From: VAZQ01 sp035693615
Lineage (GTDB): Bacteria; Pseudomonadota; Alphaproteobacteria; Rhizobiales; Xanthobacteraceae
DNA: 64,000 nucleotides
Direction: 5' to 3'
Assembly (NCBI GenBank): GCA_035693615.1
Contig: DASSGH010000043.1
Coordinates: 1-64,000 of the forward strand
Positions 32,915-43,270 of the stretch are shown here, piece after piece; positions within the stretch are counted from its first letter, which is position 1, and the number at the start of each line of letters is the position of its first letter. The notes under the pieces were generated by a model that saw nothing but the letters and a program-made list of their open reading frames with translations, made no database searches and was not told where the DNA came from. The position numbers and the translations under genes are program-made.

Positions 32915-35482
32915 TCAGAGCGAGCGTTGCACCGTCTCCACCCGGTAGCATTCGATGACGTCGCCGACCTTCATGTCCTGATAATTTTCGAAGGCCATGC
33001 CGCACTCCTGTCCGGCAACCACTTCGCGCGCATCGTCCTTGAAGCGTTTGAGCTGGGAAAGCTTGCCCTCGTGCACGACCACGCTGTCGCGGATAAGACG
33101 CACATTGGCGCCCCGCTCCACCACTCCGTCGGTGACGCGGCAACCGGCCACGTTGCCGACTTTGGAAACTTTGAAGATCTCCAGGATGGTCGCGTTGCCA
33201 AGCATCGTTTCGCGGACGGTCGGCGCCAGCAAACCGGACATGGCCTTTTTGACGTCGTCCACGAGATCGTAGATGACGTTGTAGTAGCGCAGCTCGATGC
33301 CAACGCGTTCGGCGGCTTCGCGGGCTTCCTTGTGGGCGCGCACGTTGAATCCGAGGATCGGCACGCCCGAGGCCTCCGCCAGGGTCACGTCGGATTCCGT
33401 GATGCCGCCGACGCCGGAATGAATGACCCGTGCCCCGACTTCGTCGGTGGCGAGCTTCTCGATGGTGCCGATCACCGCCTCCAGCGAGCCCTGCACATCG
33501 GCCTTGATAATCAGCGCCAGATCCTTGCGCCCGGCCGTTTTGAGCTGACTCATCATCTGTTCGAGCGAGCCGCGCATCCCGGTCGCGCGTGCAGCCATTT
33601 TGTCACGCCGCTGCCGGGCACGGTAGGCAGTGACTTCTCGCGCGCGCGCCTCCGACTGCACGACCGCCAATCGATCGCCCGCCTCGGGGGTGCCGTTGAA
33701 GCCGAGAACTTCGACCGGCGTCGAAGGTCCCGCCGCTTCGACCGGCATTCCGGTGTCGGAGACCAGCGCGCGCACTCGGCCCCACTCGGCACCGGCGACG
33801 ACGAGGTCGCCGCCGCGCAACGTGCCACGCTGCACCAATACGGTCGCGACCGGCCCACGGCCGCGATCGAGCTTGGCCTCAATCACGGTGCCCTCGGTCG
33901 CCCGGTTCGGATTAGCCTTCAGATCTAGGATTTCAGATTGTAGGCCGATCGTCTCCAGCAGTCGGTCGATGTTGAGTTTCTTGGTCGCCGACACTTCGAC
34001 ATCGAGCACTTCACCGCCCAACGTTTCGACCTGGACCTCGTGCTGCAGCAACTCGGTGCGCACCCGTTCCGGCTTGGCGTCGGGCCGGTCGATCTTGTTG
34101 ATCGCGACGATCATCGGCACCTTGGCAGCTTTGGCGTGGTTGATCGCTTCAACCGTCTGCGGCATGACGCCATCGTCGGCGGCGACCACGAGCACCACAA
34201 TATCGGTCACCCGGGCCCCACGGGCGCGCATGGCGCTGAAGGCGGCATGGCCGGGCGTGTCGATGAAGGTGATCTTGTTGCCCGATGGCGCGGTCACCTG
34301 GTAGGCGCCGAGGTGCTGGGTGATGCCGCCCGCCTCGCCCGCCGCTACGTCGGTCGAACGAATGGCGTCGAGCAGCGAAGTCTTGCCGTGGTCGACGTGA
34401 CCCATGACGGTGACGACCGGCGGGCGGGGTACCAGCGAGCCCGGGTCGTCGGCGACGTCGAACAAGCCCTCTTCGACATCCGACTCGGCAACCCGTTTGA
34501 CCGTATGGCCCAGTTCCTCCGCCAAGAGCTGTGCGGTATCGGCGTCGATCACGTCGTTGATCTGCGCCATGTGGCCCTGCTTCATGAGCAGCTTGATCAC
34601 ATCCACGCTGCGCTCGGCCATACGGTTGGCGAGCTCCTGGATGGTGATGGTTTCCGGAATGATTACTTCGCGGACGAGCTTCTCTTTTGGTTCGTCGGCG
34701 GTGTGGCCCTTCAGCCGTTGCACGCGGCGGCGAAACGCGGCGACCGATCGCTCGCGCTCTTCGTCGGCGCTGAGCGCGGTAACGACTGTGAGCCGGCCGC
34801 GGTTCTTCTGTGCGCCGCCCCGCGTCGGTTTTGGCGTCGGCGCCGGTCGCGCCGCTCCGGGACCGCGGCGTGTGCGGGGAACATCATCCTCGTCGGGCTC
34901 GAGCGCCGGCCGTGCGCTGGGCCGCGCCGTCAAAACGGCGTCCTCGCCAAAACGCTTCTTGGCCTCCTGCTCGGCCTTGAGCTTGGCTTCGAGGTCGTGC
35001 TTGCGACGCCGCTCTTCGTCGGCCTTGCGCGCTTCGGCCGCCTCGCGCTCGGTTCGCTCGGTCGCTTCTCGCATGCTGCGGACGAAAGCTTCTTCTTCCG
35101 CAATCTTGCGCTCTTCCGCTTCGCGCAACCGGGCATCGTTGAGCGCGTGGACGCGCGCCTTCTGCTCCTCCTCGGTCAAACTCCGTAGCACCATGCCCGG
35201 TTTGGCGGCAGGGGGAGGTGTGGTCTGGATCGTCGTCATGGACGGGGGTGCTGAAGGCTTCGCGACGGCTGCACGCTTGCCGGGTGCGGCAGGTGTGGCC
35301 TCGGCTTTCGCGCGCGTCGGGACCCGACTTTTCACCTTCTCCACGACGACCGCCTTGGTGCGGCCATGGCTGAAGCTCTGGCGCACGACACCTTGCTCGA
35401 CGCCGCGCCCTTTCAGGCTCAGGGTCTTGCTCGGGGTGACGCTCAGCTTCTTTTCGCCAGTTTTTTCCGTCGTTTCAGCCAT
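32915..35482 (-). CDS. infB: Translation initiation factor IF-2
   Basis: An 855-residue IF-2 that brings fMet-tRNA to the 30S subunit and promotes subunit joining. The N-terminal third is charged, Ala- and Lys-rich with a long helical stretch (about 100-180). The IF2-N domain (about 275-335) precedes the GTPase domain, with GHVDHGKTS near residue 361, DTPGHAAF and NKIDRPDA. C-terminal beta-barrel and tRNA-binding domains follow and end in ECYRVETVQRSL. ATG 35482 (MAETTEKTG) is chosen over an upstream in-frame ATG at 35518 that overlaps ylxR. Confidence 0.97.
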   Translation of the reverse strand: MAETTEKTGEKKLSVTPSKTLSLKGRGVEQGVVRQSFSHGRTKAVVVEKVKSRVPTRAKAEATPAAPGKRAAVAKPSAPPSMTTIQTTPPPAAKPGMVLRSLTEEEQKARVHALNDARLREAEERKIAEEEAFVRSMREATERTEREAAEARKADEERRRKHDLEAKLKAEQEAKKRFGEDAVLTARPSARPALEPDEDDVPRTRRGPGAARPAPTPKPTRGGAQKNRGRLTVVTALSADEERERSVAAFRRRVQRLKGHTADEPKEKLVREVIIPETITIQELANRMAERSVDVIKLLMKQGHMAQINDVIDADTAQLLAEELGHTVKRVAESDVEEGLFDVADDPGSLVPRPPVVTVMGHVDHGKTSLLDAIRSTDVAAGEAGGITQHLGAYQVTAPSGNKITFIDTPGHAAFSAMRARGARVTDIVVLVVAADDGVMPQTVEAINHAKAAKVPMIVAINKIDRPDAKPERVRTELLQHEVQVETLGGEVLDVEVSATKKLNIDRLLETIGLQSEILDLKANPNRATEGTVIEAKLDRGRGPVATVLVQRGTLRGGDLVVAGAEWGRVRALVSDTGMPVEAAGPSTPVEVLGFNGTPEAGDRLAVVQSEARAREVTAYRARQRRDKMAARATGMRGSLEQMMSQLKTAGRKDLALIIKADVQGSLEAVIGTIEKLATDEVGARVIHSGVGGITESDVTLAEASGVPILGFNVRAHKEAREAAERVGIELRYYNVIYDLVDDVKKAMSGLLAPTVRETMLGNATILEIFKVSKVGNVAGCRVTDGVVERGANVRLIRDSVVVHEGKLSQLKRFKDDAREVVAGQECGMAFENYQDMKVGDVIECYRVETVQRSL

Positions 35483-35514
35483 TCCAGTGCCAATTCCTAG
35501 GGCTTGCGCCCGTT

Positions 35515-36198
35515 TCAAGTTCCCGCGTTGTACATCGGCCGACTTGCCGTGACGGCGCCTTCCGAACCCGTCCGGAAACGCTCGAGGCGCGCGTGGCGCG
35601 CCAGAAACGTCCCGCTTTCAGGACCGGCAAGCAGGGCTGCATGTACCACATTTGACCGCCCCAATGCCAAATCCAATTGCGCCGAGGTAAATGCATCGAC
35701 GACCGAGATTTCCGCGTCGTCCGCGCGGCGGTTGAGCGCGGCCGCGAGCTTTCGTACGCCGTCGGGCGCGGCTTCCGCAGCATTGAGAAGTGTGACGACA
35801 GGGGCGCGCGCGAGCGCCGCTTCGACGTTGGCAAAGCCGATCGCGACCTTGCCCGCTTTGTGGCAGATCGCCAGCGCGTCGAGGGCGGCACGTTCGATAA
35901 GGCCCTCTGTCGTCTCGACCAGGTCAGAGGCCACGCGGACGTCACGTTTGAAGCCGCGCGCAAATGCGTTGCGCGCCATCGCGACACGCAGCGCATGGCG
36001 TGTCGCCGTGATCCAGATGCCGCGTCCGGGCAAGCGGCGCTTGAGGTCTGGCACTACGCTCCCGTCCGGGGCGACGACAAAACGCGCCAGCTCCTCCGTA
36101 GGCCTGACTTCTCCCGTCACCGCACAAAATCGCTGCGTGCCGGGCGCGCTCTTGCGCGCCCCGTCATCGACTGCGCTATCGTGCGGTCGAGCAAGCAT
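35515..36198 (-). CDS. ylxR: YlxR-type RNA-binding protein
   Basis: A 227-residue protein with an N-terminal YlxR/DUF448 domain (about 20-95, RFCAVTGEVRPTEELARFV, then LKRRLPGRGIWITATR with the family GRGaW-like motif) and a C-terminal L7Ae-like domain (about 105-200, LDALAICHKAGKVAIGFANVEAAL). The fusion is common in alphaproteobacteria. YlxR (RnpM) binds RNase P RNA in Firmicutes; a similar role here is inference. It lies between nusA (9 bp) and infB in the conserved nusA operon. Confidence 0.93.
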   Translation of the reverse strand: MLARPHDSAVDDGARKSAPGTQRFCAVTGEVRPTEELARFVVAPDGSVVPDLKRRLPGRGIWITATRHALRVAMARNAFARGFKRDVRVASDLVETTEGLIERAALDALAICHKAGKVAIGFANVEAALARAPVVTLLNAAEAAPDGVRKLAAALNRRADDAEISVVDAFTSAQLDLALGRSNVVHAALLAGPESGTFLARHARLERFRTGSEGAVTASRPMYNAGT

Positions 36199-36207
36199 TC
36201 AATATCC

Positions 36208-37818
36208 TCAGGCCGATGTCGCGGCCGCCTCGGCCGGAGCATCTTCCTCGACAGGAGGTGGAGCGAGATCTTCCTCCTTGATCCAGCCCGCCTTGAGCCG
36301 CGCCTGCATGATTAGCGCTTCGGTATCGTCGCGCGATAGATCAAACTCGTCGAGGATGCCGGGATAGCGCACCGTCTCGCCATCCTTACGCTCGCTCCAC
36401 CCGAACAGATCGTCGGTGGCGCAGCCCGCCAGATCTTCGACAGTCTTGATTTCGTTTTCACCCAACTTCACCAGCATGGCAGTGGTGATGCCGGGGACCT
36501 CCTTGAGCGCATCCTCGACCCCCAGCTCCTTGCGCTGGTCATCGAGTTCGGCCTCCTGGCGAGCGAGATAGTCGCGTGCGCGTGTTTGCAATTCGCGCGC
36601 GGTCTCTTCATCGAAACCCTCGATCCCCGCGAGTTCCTTTTCGTCCACCACGGCAAGCTCTTCCACCGAGTTGAACCCCTCGGAAGCAAGCAGCTGGCCG
36701 ACCACTTCATCGACGTTGAGAGCCTCGATGAACAGCTTGGTGCGTTTCTCGAATTCAGCCTGCCGGTGCTCCGATTCTTCCTGCTCGGTGACGATATCGA
36801 TGTCCCAGCCAGTGAGCTGTGAGGCGAGCCGAACATTCTGTCCGCGCCGGCCAATCGCAAGCGAGAGCTGCTGGTCGGGAACGACCACTTCCATGCGATG
36901 ACGATCCTCGTCGAGTACGACCTTGGCGACTTCCGCCGGCGCCAGCGCATTGACCACGAAATTGGCAGGGTCGGCGGTCCATGGGATGATGTCGATCTTC
37001 TCCCCCTGCAGCTCGTTGACCACAGCCTGTACGCGGGAACCGCGCATGCCGACGCAAGCGCCGACCGGATCAACCGACGAATCGCGGGAAATCACCGCTA
37101 TTTTCGCGCGCGAGCCTGGGTCGCGCGCGACCGCCTTTACCTCGACGATCCCGTCATAAATCTCCGGCACTTCTTGTGCGAACAATTTGGCCATGAATTG
37201 CGGGTGAGTGCGTGAGAGAAATATCTGCGGGCCCCGCGGCTCGCGGCGCACGTCGTAGATGAAGGCGCGGATCCGGTCGCCGTTGCGGAACGTCTCTCGC
37301 GGCAACAATTCATCGCGGCGCACGATTGCCTCGCCGCGGCCGAGATCGACGACGACGTTGCCGTATTCGACGCGCTTGACGATGCCATTGACGATATCGG
37401 AAATGCGATCCTTGTATTCTTGGTATTGGCGGTCGCGCTCCGCTTCGCGGACCTTTTGCACGATCACCTGTTTCGCCGACTGGGCGGCGATGCGGCCATA
37501 CTCGAGCGGCGGCAGGGCCTCGGCGATGTAGTCATCGACCTGCGCGGCGGGGTTGCGCTTTTTTGCGTCTTCGAGCGCGATTTGGGTCGCTTCGTTTTCG
37601 ACCTGATCTACCACCAGCAGCAGGCGCGATAGCCGCATCTCTCCGGTCTTTGGATTGATCTCGGCACGTACCTCCGTCTCGCTGCCATAGCGCGAGCGCG
37701 CCGCCTTCTGGATCGCATCCTCCATGGCGGCAATGACGATGCCGCGGTCTATCGCCTTCTCGCGCGCGACCGCGTCAGCGATTTGCAACAATTCAAGCCG
37801 GTTGGCGCTCACGGCCAT
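36208..37818 (-). CDS. nusA: Transcription termination/antitermination protein NusA
   Basis: A 536-residue NusA that binds RNA polymerase and modulates pausing, termination and antitermination. The N-terminal polymerase-binding domain (about 1-130) is followed by the S1 domain (VEYGNVVVDLGRGEAIV), two KH domains (with DPVGACVGMRGSRVQAVVNEL and QLSLAIGRRGQNVRLA), and two C-terminal acidic repeats that end after residue 500. Alphaproteobacterial NusA is normally this long. The acidic tail (EEDLAPPPVEEDAPAEAAA) is typical. It is 3 bp after rimP, forming rimP-nusA-ylxR-infB. Confidence 0.97.
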   Translation of the reverse strand: MAVSANRLELLQIADAVAREKAIDRGIVIAAMEDAIQKAARSRYGSETEVRAEINPKTGEMRLSRLLLVVDQVENEATQIALEDAKKRNPAAQVDDYIAEALPPLEYGRIAAQSAKQVIVQKVREAERDRQYQEYKDRISDIVNGIVKRVEYGNVVVDLGRGEAIVRRDELLPRETFRNGDRIRAFIYDVRREPRGPQIFLSRTHPQFMAKLFAQEVPEIYDGIVEVKAVARDPGSRAKIAVISRDSSVDPVGACVGMRGSRVQAVVNELQGEKIDIIPWTADPANFVVNALAPAEVAKVVLDEDRHRMEVVVPDQQLSLAIGRRGQNVRLASQLTGWDIDIVTEQEESEHRQAEFEKRTKLFIEALNVDEVVGQLLASEGFNSVEELAVVDEKELAGIEGFDEETARELQTRARDYLARQEAELDDQRKELGVEDALKEVPGITTAMLVKLGENEIKTVEDLAGCATDDLFGWSERKDGETVRYPGILDEFDLSRDDTEALIMQARLKAGWIKEEDLAPPPVEEDAPAEAAATSA

Positions 37819-37821
37819 CGG

Positions 37822-38523
37822 TCATTCTCCTTCGTTCCTGGTGCCAACCCGCTCATCGACGGGGGTGGGCTGGACATGGTTGGGCCGGGCTTCGGTCTCT
37901 CGACGCCCTGCAACCCTGTGCTCTAGGTTCTGCCCGTGCTGGCGCCGCGCGGCACGTTCCGCCGCCTTCCCGCGCCTGAGCGACTCGGCGATCAAGGCGT
38001 CGGTAAGGACGAGTTTGGCCTCCGCCATTTCTTCGATTGGCAACAAAACCTCGTTTGATTGGCCGGGCGCGGCATCATCGTGGCGAATACGCGCCGCCGA
38101 GCCGTCTACACCCAGCAGCACGCCACGAAACCGCCGCCGGCCATCGATGGCGATCGCCATTTCAACCTTCAGGCGGTGCCCGGCGAAACGCTGAAAATCC
38201 GACCGCCGCACCAGTGGGCGATCCAACCCCGGCGAGGATAGTTCGAGTCGATACGCGCGATCGATCGGATCGGCCACGTCGAGCACCGGCGAGAGTGCGC
38301 GGGAAACCCTCTCGCAATCCTCGACCGTCATGGTGCCGTCCGGACGCTCGGCCATAATCTGAACCGTGCAGCCGTCGATCCCGGAAATCTTCACGCGTAC
38401 GAGACGGTATCCCATGCCGACCAAAACAGGTTCACTGATGGCGGCTACGCGCGCGGCGACGCCCTGCTCCGCGATGAGGCGTGGCTCGCCATATTCCTCG
38501 AGCGTGTCGATCGCTGGTGCCAT
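37822..38523 (-). CDS. rimP: Ribosome maturation factor RimP
   Basis: A 233-residue RimP needed for 30S maturation. The core shows EPVLVGMGYRLVRVKISG, GTMTVEDCERVSRALSPVLDVADPI (split by the family's DC..R motif) and YRLELSSPGLDRPLVRRSDFQRFAG. The C-terminal 60 residues form an Arg/Glu-rich extension with no recognised domain, as in other rhizobia. It starts a new transcription unit: an intrinsic terminator lies 70-100 bp upstream. Confidence 0.95.
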   Translation of the reverse strand: MAPAIDTLEEYGEPRLIAEQGVAARVAAISEPVLVGMGYRLVRVKISGIDGCTVQIMAERPDGTMTVEDCERVSRALSPVLDVADPIDRAYRLELSSPGLDRPLVRRSDFQRFAGHRLKVEMAIAIDGRRRFRGVLLGVDGSAARIRHDDAAPGQSNEVLLPIEEMAEAKLVLTDALIAESLRRGKAAERAARRQHGQNLEHRVAGRRETEARPNHVQPTPVDERVGTRNEGE

Positions 38524-38592
38524 GCGCTTTGGCCGTGCAGCCTCTTGTCAGAACACCGTCTCGGTGCGACCGGGGCTCGCCGTTTCGGTAAC

Positions 38593-38623
38593 AAAAAAGA
38601 GCGGGTCCCGGGGGGAACCCACT
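38593..38623 (-). terminator. Intrinsic terminator after metK-trmB, upstream of rimP
   Basis: AGTGGGTTCC pairs (with two G-T wobbles) with GGGACCCGCT across a short C/G loop; plus-strand coordinates are 38600-38609 and 38614-38623. On the minus strand the stem is followed by CTTTTTTG (38598-38593). It separates the trmB end (38739) from the rimP start (38523), so the translation cluster is two transcription units here. Confidence 0.8.
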
Positions 38624-38738
38624 CCCAAAAACCGACCAGACTGCATCCGATCGTTATGAGACATCCAAAAGCTGGACATGGGAAATATAGCGATTTACGC
38701 CGCCCGCGCAAGGGCCGGTAGGCGCGTCTCCTCGTCGG

Positions 38739-39470
38739 TCAGCGGTCATCCCGGCCTCGTAGGCTGTCGCCCGTTTTGCGGAACGTAAGATAGCAAGGCA
38801 CACGGCCTTCACGCTTTGCTTTGGCTTCGTAGCGCGTTTCTGAAAAGTCCGGCCATGGACGGCGCCAGTCCTCGGCGCGCTCGGCCGTCCACGCGAAAGT
38901 GGGTGACTGCGTCAGGTGCTTGAGCGTCCAGGCCGCGTAGTCCGGGATGTCGGTTGCAAAACGGAACTCGCCGCCCGGCCGCAAGATGCGCGCAATAGCG
39001 GCGACGCTGTCGTCCTGGATAAAGCGTCGCTTCCAATGCCGTCGTTTCGGCCACGGATCGGGATAGATCAGATCGACGCACGCGAGCGAATCCGCCGGTA
39101 ACCAGTCGAGCAGGGAGGTCGCCTCCTCGAAATGCAGCCGGATGTTGCACAACTTCTTTGCATTGATCGCCGCCAGCGCCTTGGCCATGCCGTTGACGAA
39201 CGGTTCGACCCCGATGAAGCCGGTGTGCGCGTGCTGCTCGGCCTGGGCGACCATATGTTCGCCGCCTCCGAATCCGATCTCGAGGCGGATATTGTCGACC
39301 GGTGTGGAGAACAAGGCCGCGAGCTCGGTCGGCGCAGGCGTGGCCACATCGATTGCAAGTCGCGGCAACAGAGTCTCGAACAGCTGCGCCTGATGTGGGC
39401 GCAACGCGTGACCCTTGCGGCGCCCGAAAAAGGCGCCGCGTCGAGCCTTGTCCCGATCGGAAGTGGACAT
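38739..39470 (-). CDS. trmB: tRNA (guanine-N(7)-)-methyltransferase
   Basis: A 243-residue SAM-dependent enzyme that makes m7G46 in the variable loop of tRNAs. The SAM motif is LEIGFGGGEHM and the signature DLIYPDPWPKRRHWKRR is complete, including the catalytic-site Asp and the Arg-rich stretch. The N-terminus is basic (DKARRGAFFGRRKGHALRPHQ). It follows metK by 47 bp on the same strand and is the last gene before the terminator. Confidence 0.97.
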   Translation of the reverse strand: MSTSDRDKARRGAFFGRRKGHALRPHQAQLFETLLPRLAIDVATPAPTELAALFSTPVDNIRLEIGFGGGEHMVAQAEQHAHTGFIGVEPFVNGMAKALAAINAKKLCNIRLHFEEATSLLDWLPADSLACVDLIYPDPWPKRRHWKRRFIQDDSVAAIARILRPGGEFRFATDIPDYAAWTLKHLTQSPTFAWTAERAEDWRRPWPDFSETRYEAKAKREGRVPCYLTFRKTGDSLRGRDDR

Positions 39471-39517
39471 GGCGGCCTGCCATTTTGGACCGCCCCCGCC
39501 TCCGCGCGTCGACAGGA

Positions 39518-40792
<1,275 letters not shown>

Positions 40793-40946
40793 TGAAAGCT
40801 CCCCTCTCAGGCTCGATTGCAACCCTCGCGGCCGATAAGCCCGGAGTGTTTCTTGCAGCGTCCCCGCACGGGGTCAAGGTGTGGGCGAACTGTGGGCTGC
40901 TTGACGAAAAGCGGTCATGGCCGGTCGCGCGTGTTTGCGGCCCGGG

Positions 40947-41357
40947 TCAGTCCTCGTCGCCGGCGATTTCTTCGACCAGATCGACGATTCGGCGCCTGAG
41001 CTTCGGCTGCTTGATCCGCATAAAAGCCTTGGTCAGTGAGAGCCCTTCGGAGGTGGCGAGAAAATCCGAGACGTAGGCGGGTGAGGGCGCTTCTTTGCTT
41101 CCGTCTGCGGAGCTATGCAAGTTCGGTGCGCCCTCGAAGAAGAATGCCACCGGTACCTGCAAAATGTGGGAGATTTGCTGCAGTCGGCTCGCCCCGATGC
41201 GGTTCGTTCCTTTCTCGTATTTCTGTACTTGCTGGAAGGTAAGGCCGAGTGCGTCGCCCAGCTTCTCCTGGCTCATTGCAAGCATCATCCGGCGCATGCG
41301 CACCCGGCTGCCAACGTGTTTGTCGATAGGGTTTGGGGCCTTCTTGGCGGCGGCCAT
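40947..41357 (-). CDS. praR: PraR-like XRE family helix-turn-helix regulator
   Basis: A 136-residue XRE-type regulator. The helix-turn-helix is at about residues 12-70 (GSRVRMRRMMLAMSQEKLG, then GLTFQQVQKYEKGTNRIGASRL). The rest (VPVAFFFEGAP and LATSEGLSLTKAF) matches the rhizobial family that includes PraR of Azorhizobium and Rhizobium. Those repress biofilm and reb genes. The gene sits just upstream of metK in many Rhizobiales. ATG 41357 has GGGAG upstream; a longer frame to 41444 lacks one. What it regulates here is unknown. Confidence 0.9.
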   Translation of the reverse strand: MAAAKKAPNPIDKHVGSRVRMRRMMLAMSQEKLGDALGLTFQQVQKYEKGTNRIGASRLQQISHILQVPVAFFFEGAPNLHSSADGSKEAPSPAYVSDFLATSEGLSLTKAFMRIKQPKLRRRIVDLVEEIAGDED

Positions 41358-41587
41358 AACAATCTCCCGTGGCGCGCTTGCTAATGTTCCCGCTGGACGG
41401 CCTGAACGCAATCGTATTCCGAGCAAAATCGACGAGTACTGCAAAAAATTGTTGAAAGGTGAATGCCAGTTGGATCACCGTAGATTATTGATGGCAAAGT
41501 GGAATCCGTCGATTGTTGCGATTGAAACCTGCCGTCCATAAGTTGCGGCCGGCCGCGAAGTGCACAACTTAGAGATGAGTCAGACCT

Positions 41588-43270
41588 TCATGGAACCGGT
41601 CGCGTTCGCGCGCTCGACCGCCAGCGCGAGCCCATGACCCACAGGAAGGCAATCCCGATAATGACCCCGACCGGTCCGTCGCCCAGCCGCGCATAGGGCG
41701 TGGGGGCGATTGGCTGCGGCAGACGTGCTTCGAGGACGCCCATGCTTCCCAGCGGCAGCGACTTGACGATCCGCCCGAGCGGATCGATGACGGCGGAGAT
41801 TCCGCTGTTTGCTGCGCGCACGAGGGGCAGTCCTTCCTCGATCGCGCGCACTCGCGCCTGCTGAAAATGCTGGTAAGGGCCTGCGCTGGCGCCGAACCAC
41901 CCGTCATTGGTCAGGTTGAGCAGCCACCCCGGACGTTCCCCCGCCCCCGTCACCGTCGGCCAGCCGAGATAGCGGCCGAAGTGGCGATAGAACCACCCGG
42001 TCTCGCCGCTGCGCGGAACCGCGTCCCCCGGAAAAATGATCTCGTAGCAGACCAGCGGCAAGAAGTTCGGGGCCCCAGGCGCCGTCTGGTTGCGGCGATG
42101 GTCGCCGGCGATGAACCCGCCCCGTACCTTTGTGAGCTGCATCAGACCGAGCTGCTCGAGCAAGTCCTGAAACGGCAGATACTCGCCGAATGGCACGAGA
42201 TGGACCTTGTCGTAGACCGAAAGGATCGCGCCGCCGTGGCCGATCACGTAGATCGAGTTGTAGGCGCTGGTCACGGGTCCATGGGGCGGCGCAGTATCGG
42301 GCGGACGGATCGCGCCGGTGATGAGCGCCGTTCCCTCCGGCAGAAGCTTTGCGATCTGCGCAAGCGCATCCGGTTCGCGCACGAGGAAGAAGGGAAACGC
42401 CGATTCCGGCCAGATCAGAAGAGTTACATCGCGCAGGCCCGTGGATTGTGACCCACGTTCCGATAAGGCGAGATAGCGGCTCATCACCTCCTGCTTCTGC
42501 GAATAGTTGAACTTCTCGTCTTGCTGCAGGTTCGGTTGCATTATGCGAACCTGAACGCCATCCACAAAACGCGTCGGGGTCTGCTGCAGCCGCACGGCGC
42601 CGTAGATCGCAAGCGCCACGATTGCGGCTGCGCCTAGCCCGCAAGGCAGCCAGGGTCGTCTCGTGTGTGCACGATCGTCGGCGAGCACGGCCGGCGAGGC
42701 GTAGAGCGCAACGGCGCAAAAGGTGAGACCCCAGATGCCGATGAGCGCGGCGCCCTGGGCGAACCAGAGCGGCGAGATCAGCGCATAACCATAAGCATTC
42801 CAAGGAAAGCCGGTGAACAGGTGGCCGCGAAGCCATTCTACAAAGGTCAGGGCGACGGCAAGCGCGAGCACACGAGTGGCGCCCCTGGTCCAGATCAGTC
42901 GCGCGAGCGCGAGTCCCAACGCGGTGTAGACCGCCATCGCTGCCGGCAGCGCAACCACCGCAAACGGCAGCAACCACCCGAACGTCTTGGCGTCGACCAG
43001 AAATGCGTGGCCGATCCAGTAGAGCCCGGCGAGAAAATAGCCGAAACCAAATGACCAGCCTGCAGCCGCGGCCGCGAGGATTCCGCCCAGGCGCCGGCCG
43101 GATGAGCCGTCGACGAGCCACACCAGGATCGGAAAGGTAATGAAGGGCAGAGGCCAAACATCCGTCGGCGGCAGGGCCAGCGTCGAGGACGCGCCCGCGA
43201 GAAACGCGATTAGAATACGCCACCATCCCTCGGCCAACACGATCGCATGGGCGAGGCGCTTGAGCGTCAC
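41588..43270 (-). CDS. lnt: Apolipoprotein N-acyltransferase
   Basis: A 560-residue inner-membrane enzyme that adds the third acyl chain to lipoproteins. The N-terminal third has about six membrane segments. The nitrilase-like periplasmic domain carries the catalytic triad Glu in PESAFPFFL, Lys in YDKVHLVPFGEYLPF and Cys in VCYEIIFPG. LLNLTNDGWFGASAGPYQHF is the family's conserved region, and a final membrane segment lies at the C-terminus. It overlaps the upstream CBS-domain gene by 4 bp, as in the common corC-lnt order. Confidence 0.96.
   Translation of the reverse strand: MTLKRLAHAIVLAEGWWRILIAFLAGASSTLALPPTDVWPLPFITFPILVWLVDGSSGRRLGGILAAAAAGWSFGFGYFLAGLYWIGHAFLVDAKTFGWLLPFAVVALPAAMAVYTALGLALARLIWTRGATRVLALAVALTFVEWLRGHLFTGFPWNAYGYALISPLWFAQGAALIGIWGLTFCAVALYASPAVLADDRAHTRRPWLPCGLGAAAIVALAIYGAVRLQQTPTRFVDGVQVRIMQPNLQQDEKFNYSQKQEVMSRYLALSERGSQSTGLRDVTLLIWPESAFPFFLVREPDALAQIAKLLPEGTALITGAIRPPDTAPPHGPVTSAYNSIYVIGHGGAILSVYDKVHLVPFGEYLPFQDLLEQLGLMQLTKVRGGFIAGDHRRNQTAPGAPNFLPLVCYEIIFPGDAVPRSGETGWFYRHFGRYLGWPTVTGAGERPGWLLNLTNDGWFGASAGPYQHFQQARVRAIEEGLPLVRAANSGISAVIDPLGRIVKSLPLGSMGVLEARLPQPIAPTPYARLGDGPVGVIIGIAFLWVMGSRWRSSARTRPVP

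Noticed and set aside
34040..35552. Two overlapping plus-strand frames of 382 codons opposite infB
   Set aside because: Both lie antisense to infB and arise from its biased composition.
40793..40946. SAM riboswitch upstream of metK
   Set aside because: I looked for SAM-II or SAM/SAH-type cores and recognised none; only a short CCCC-GTGC-GGGG hairpin is present.
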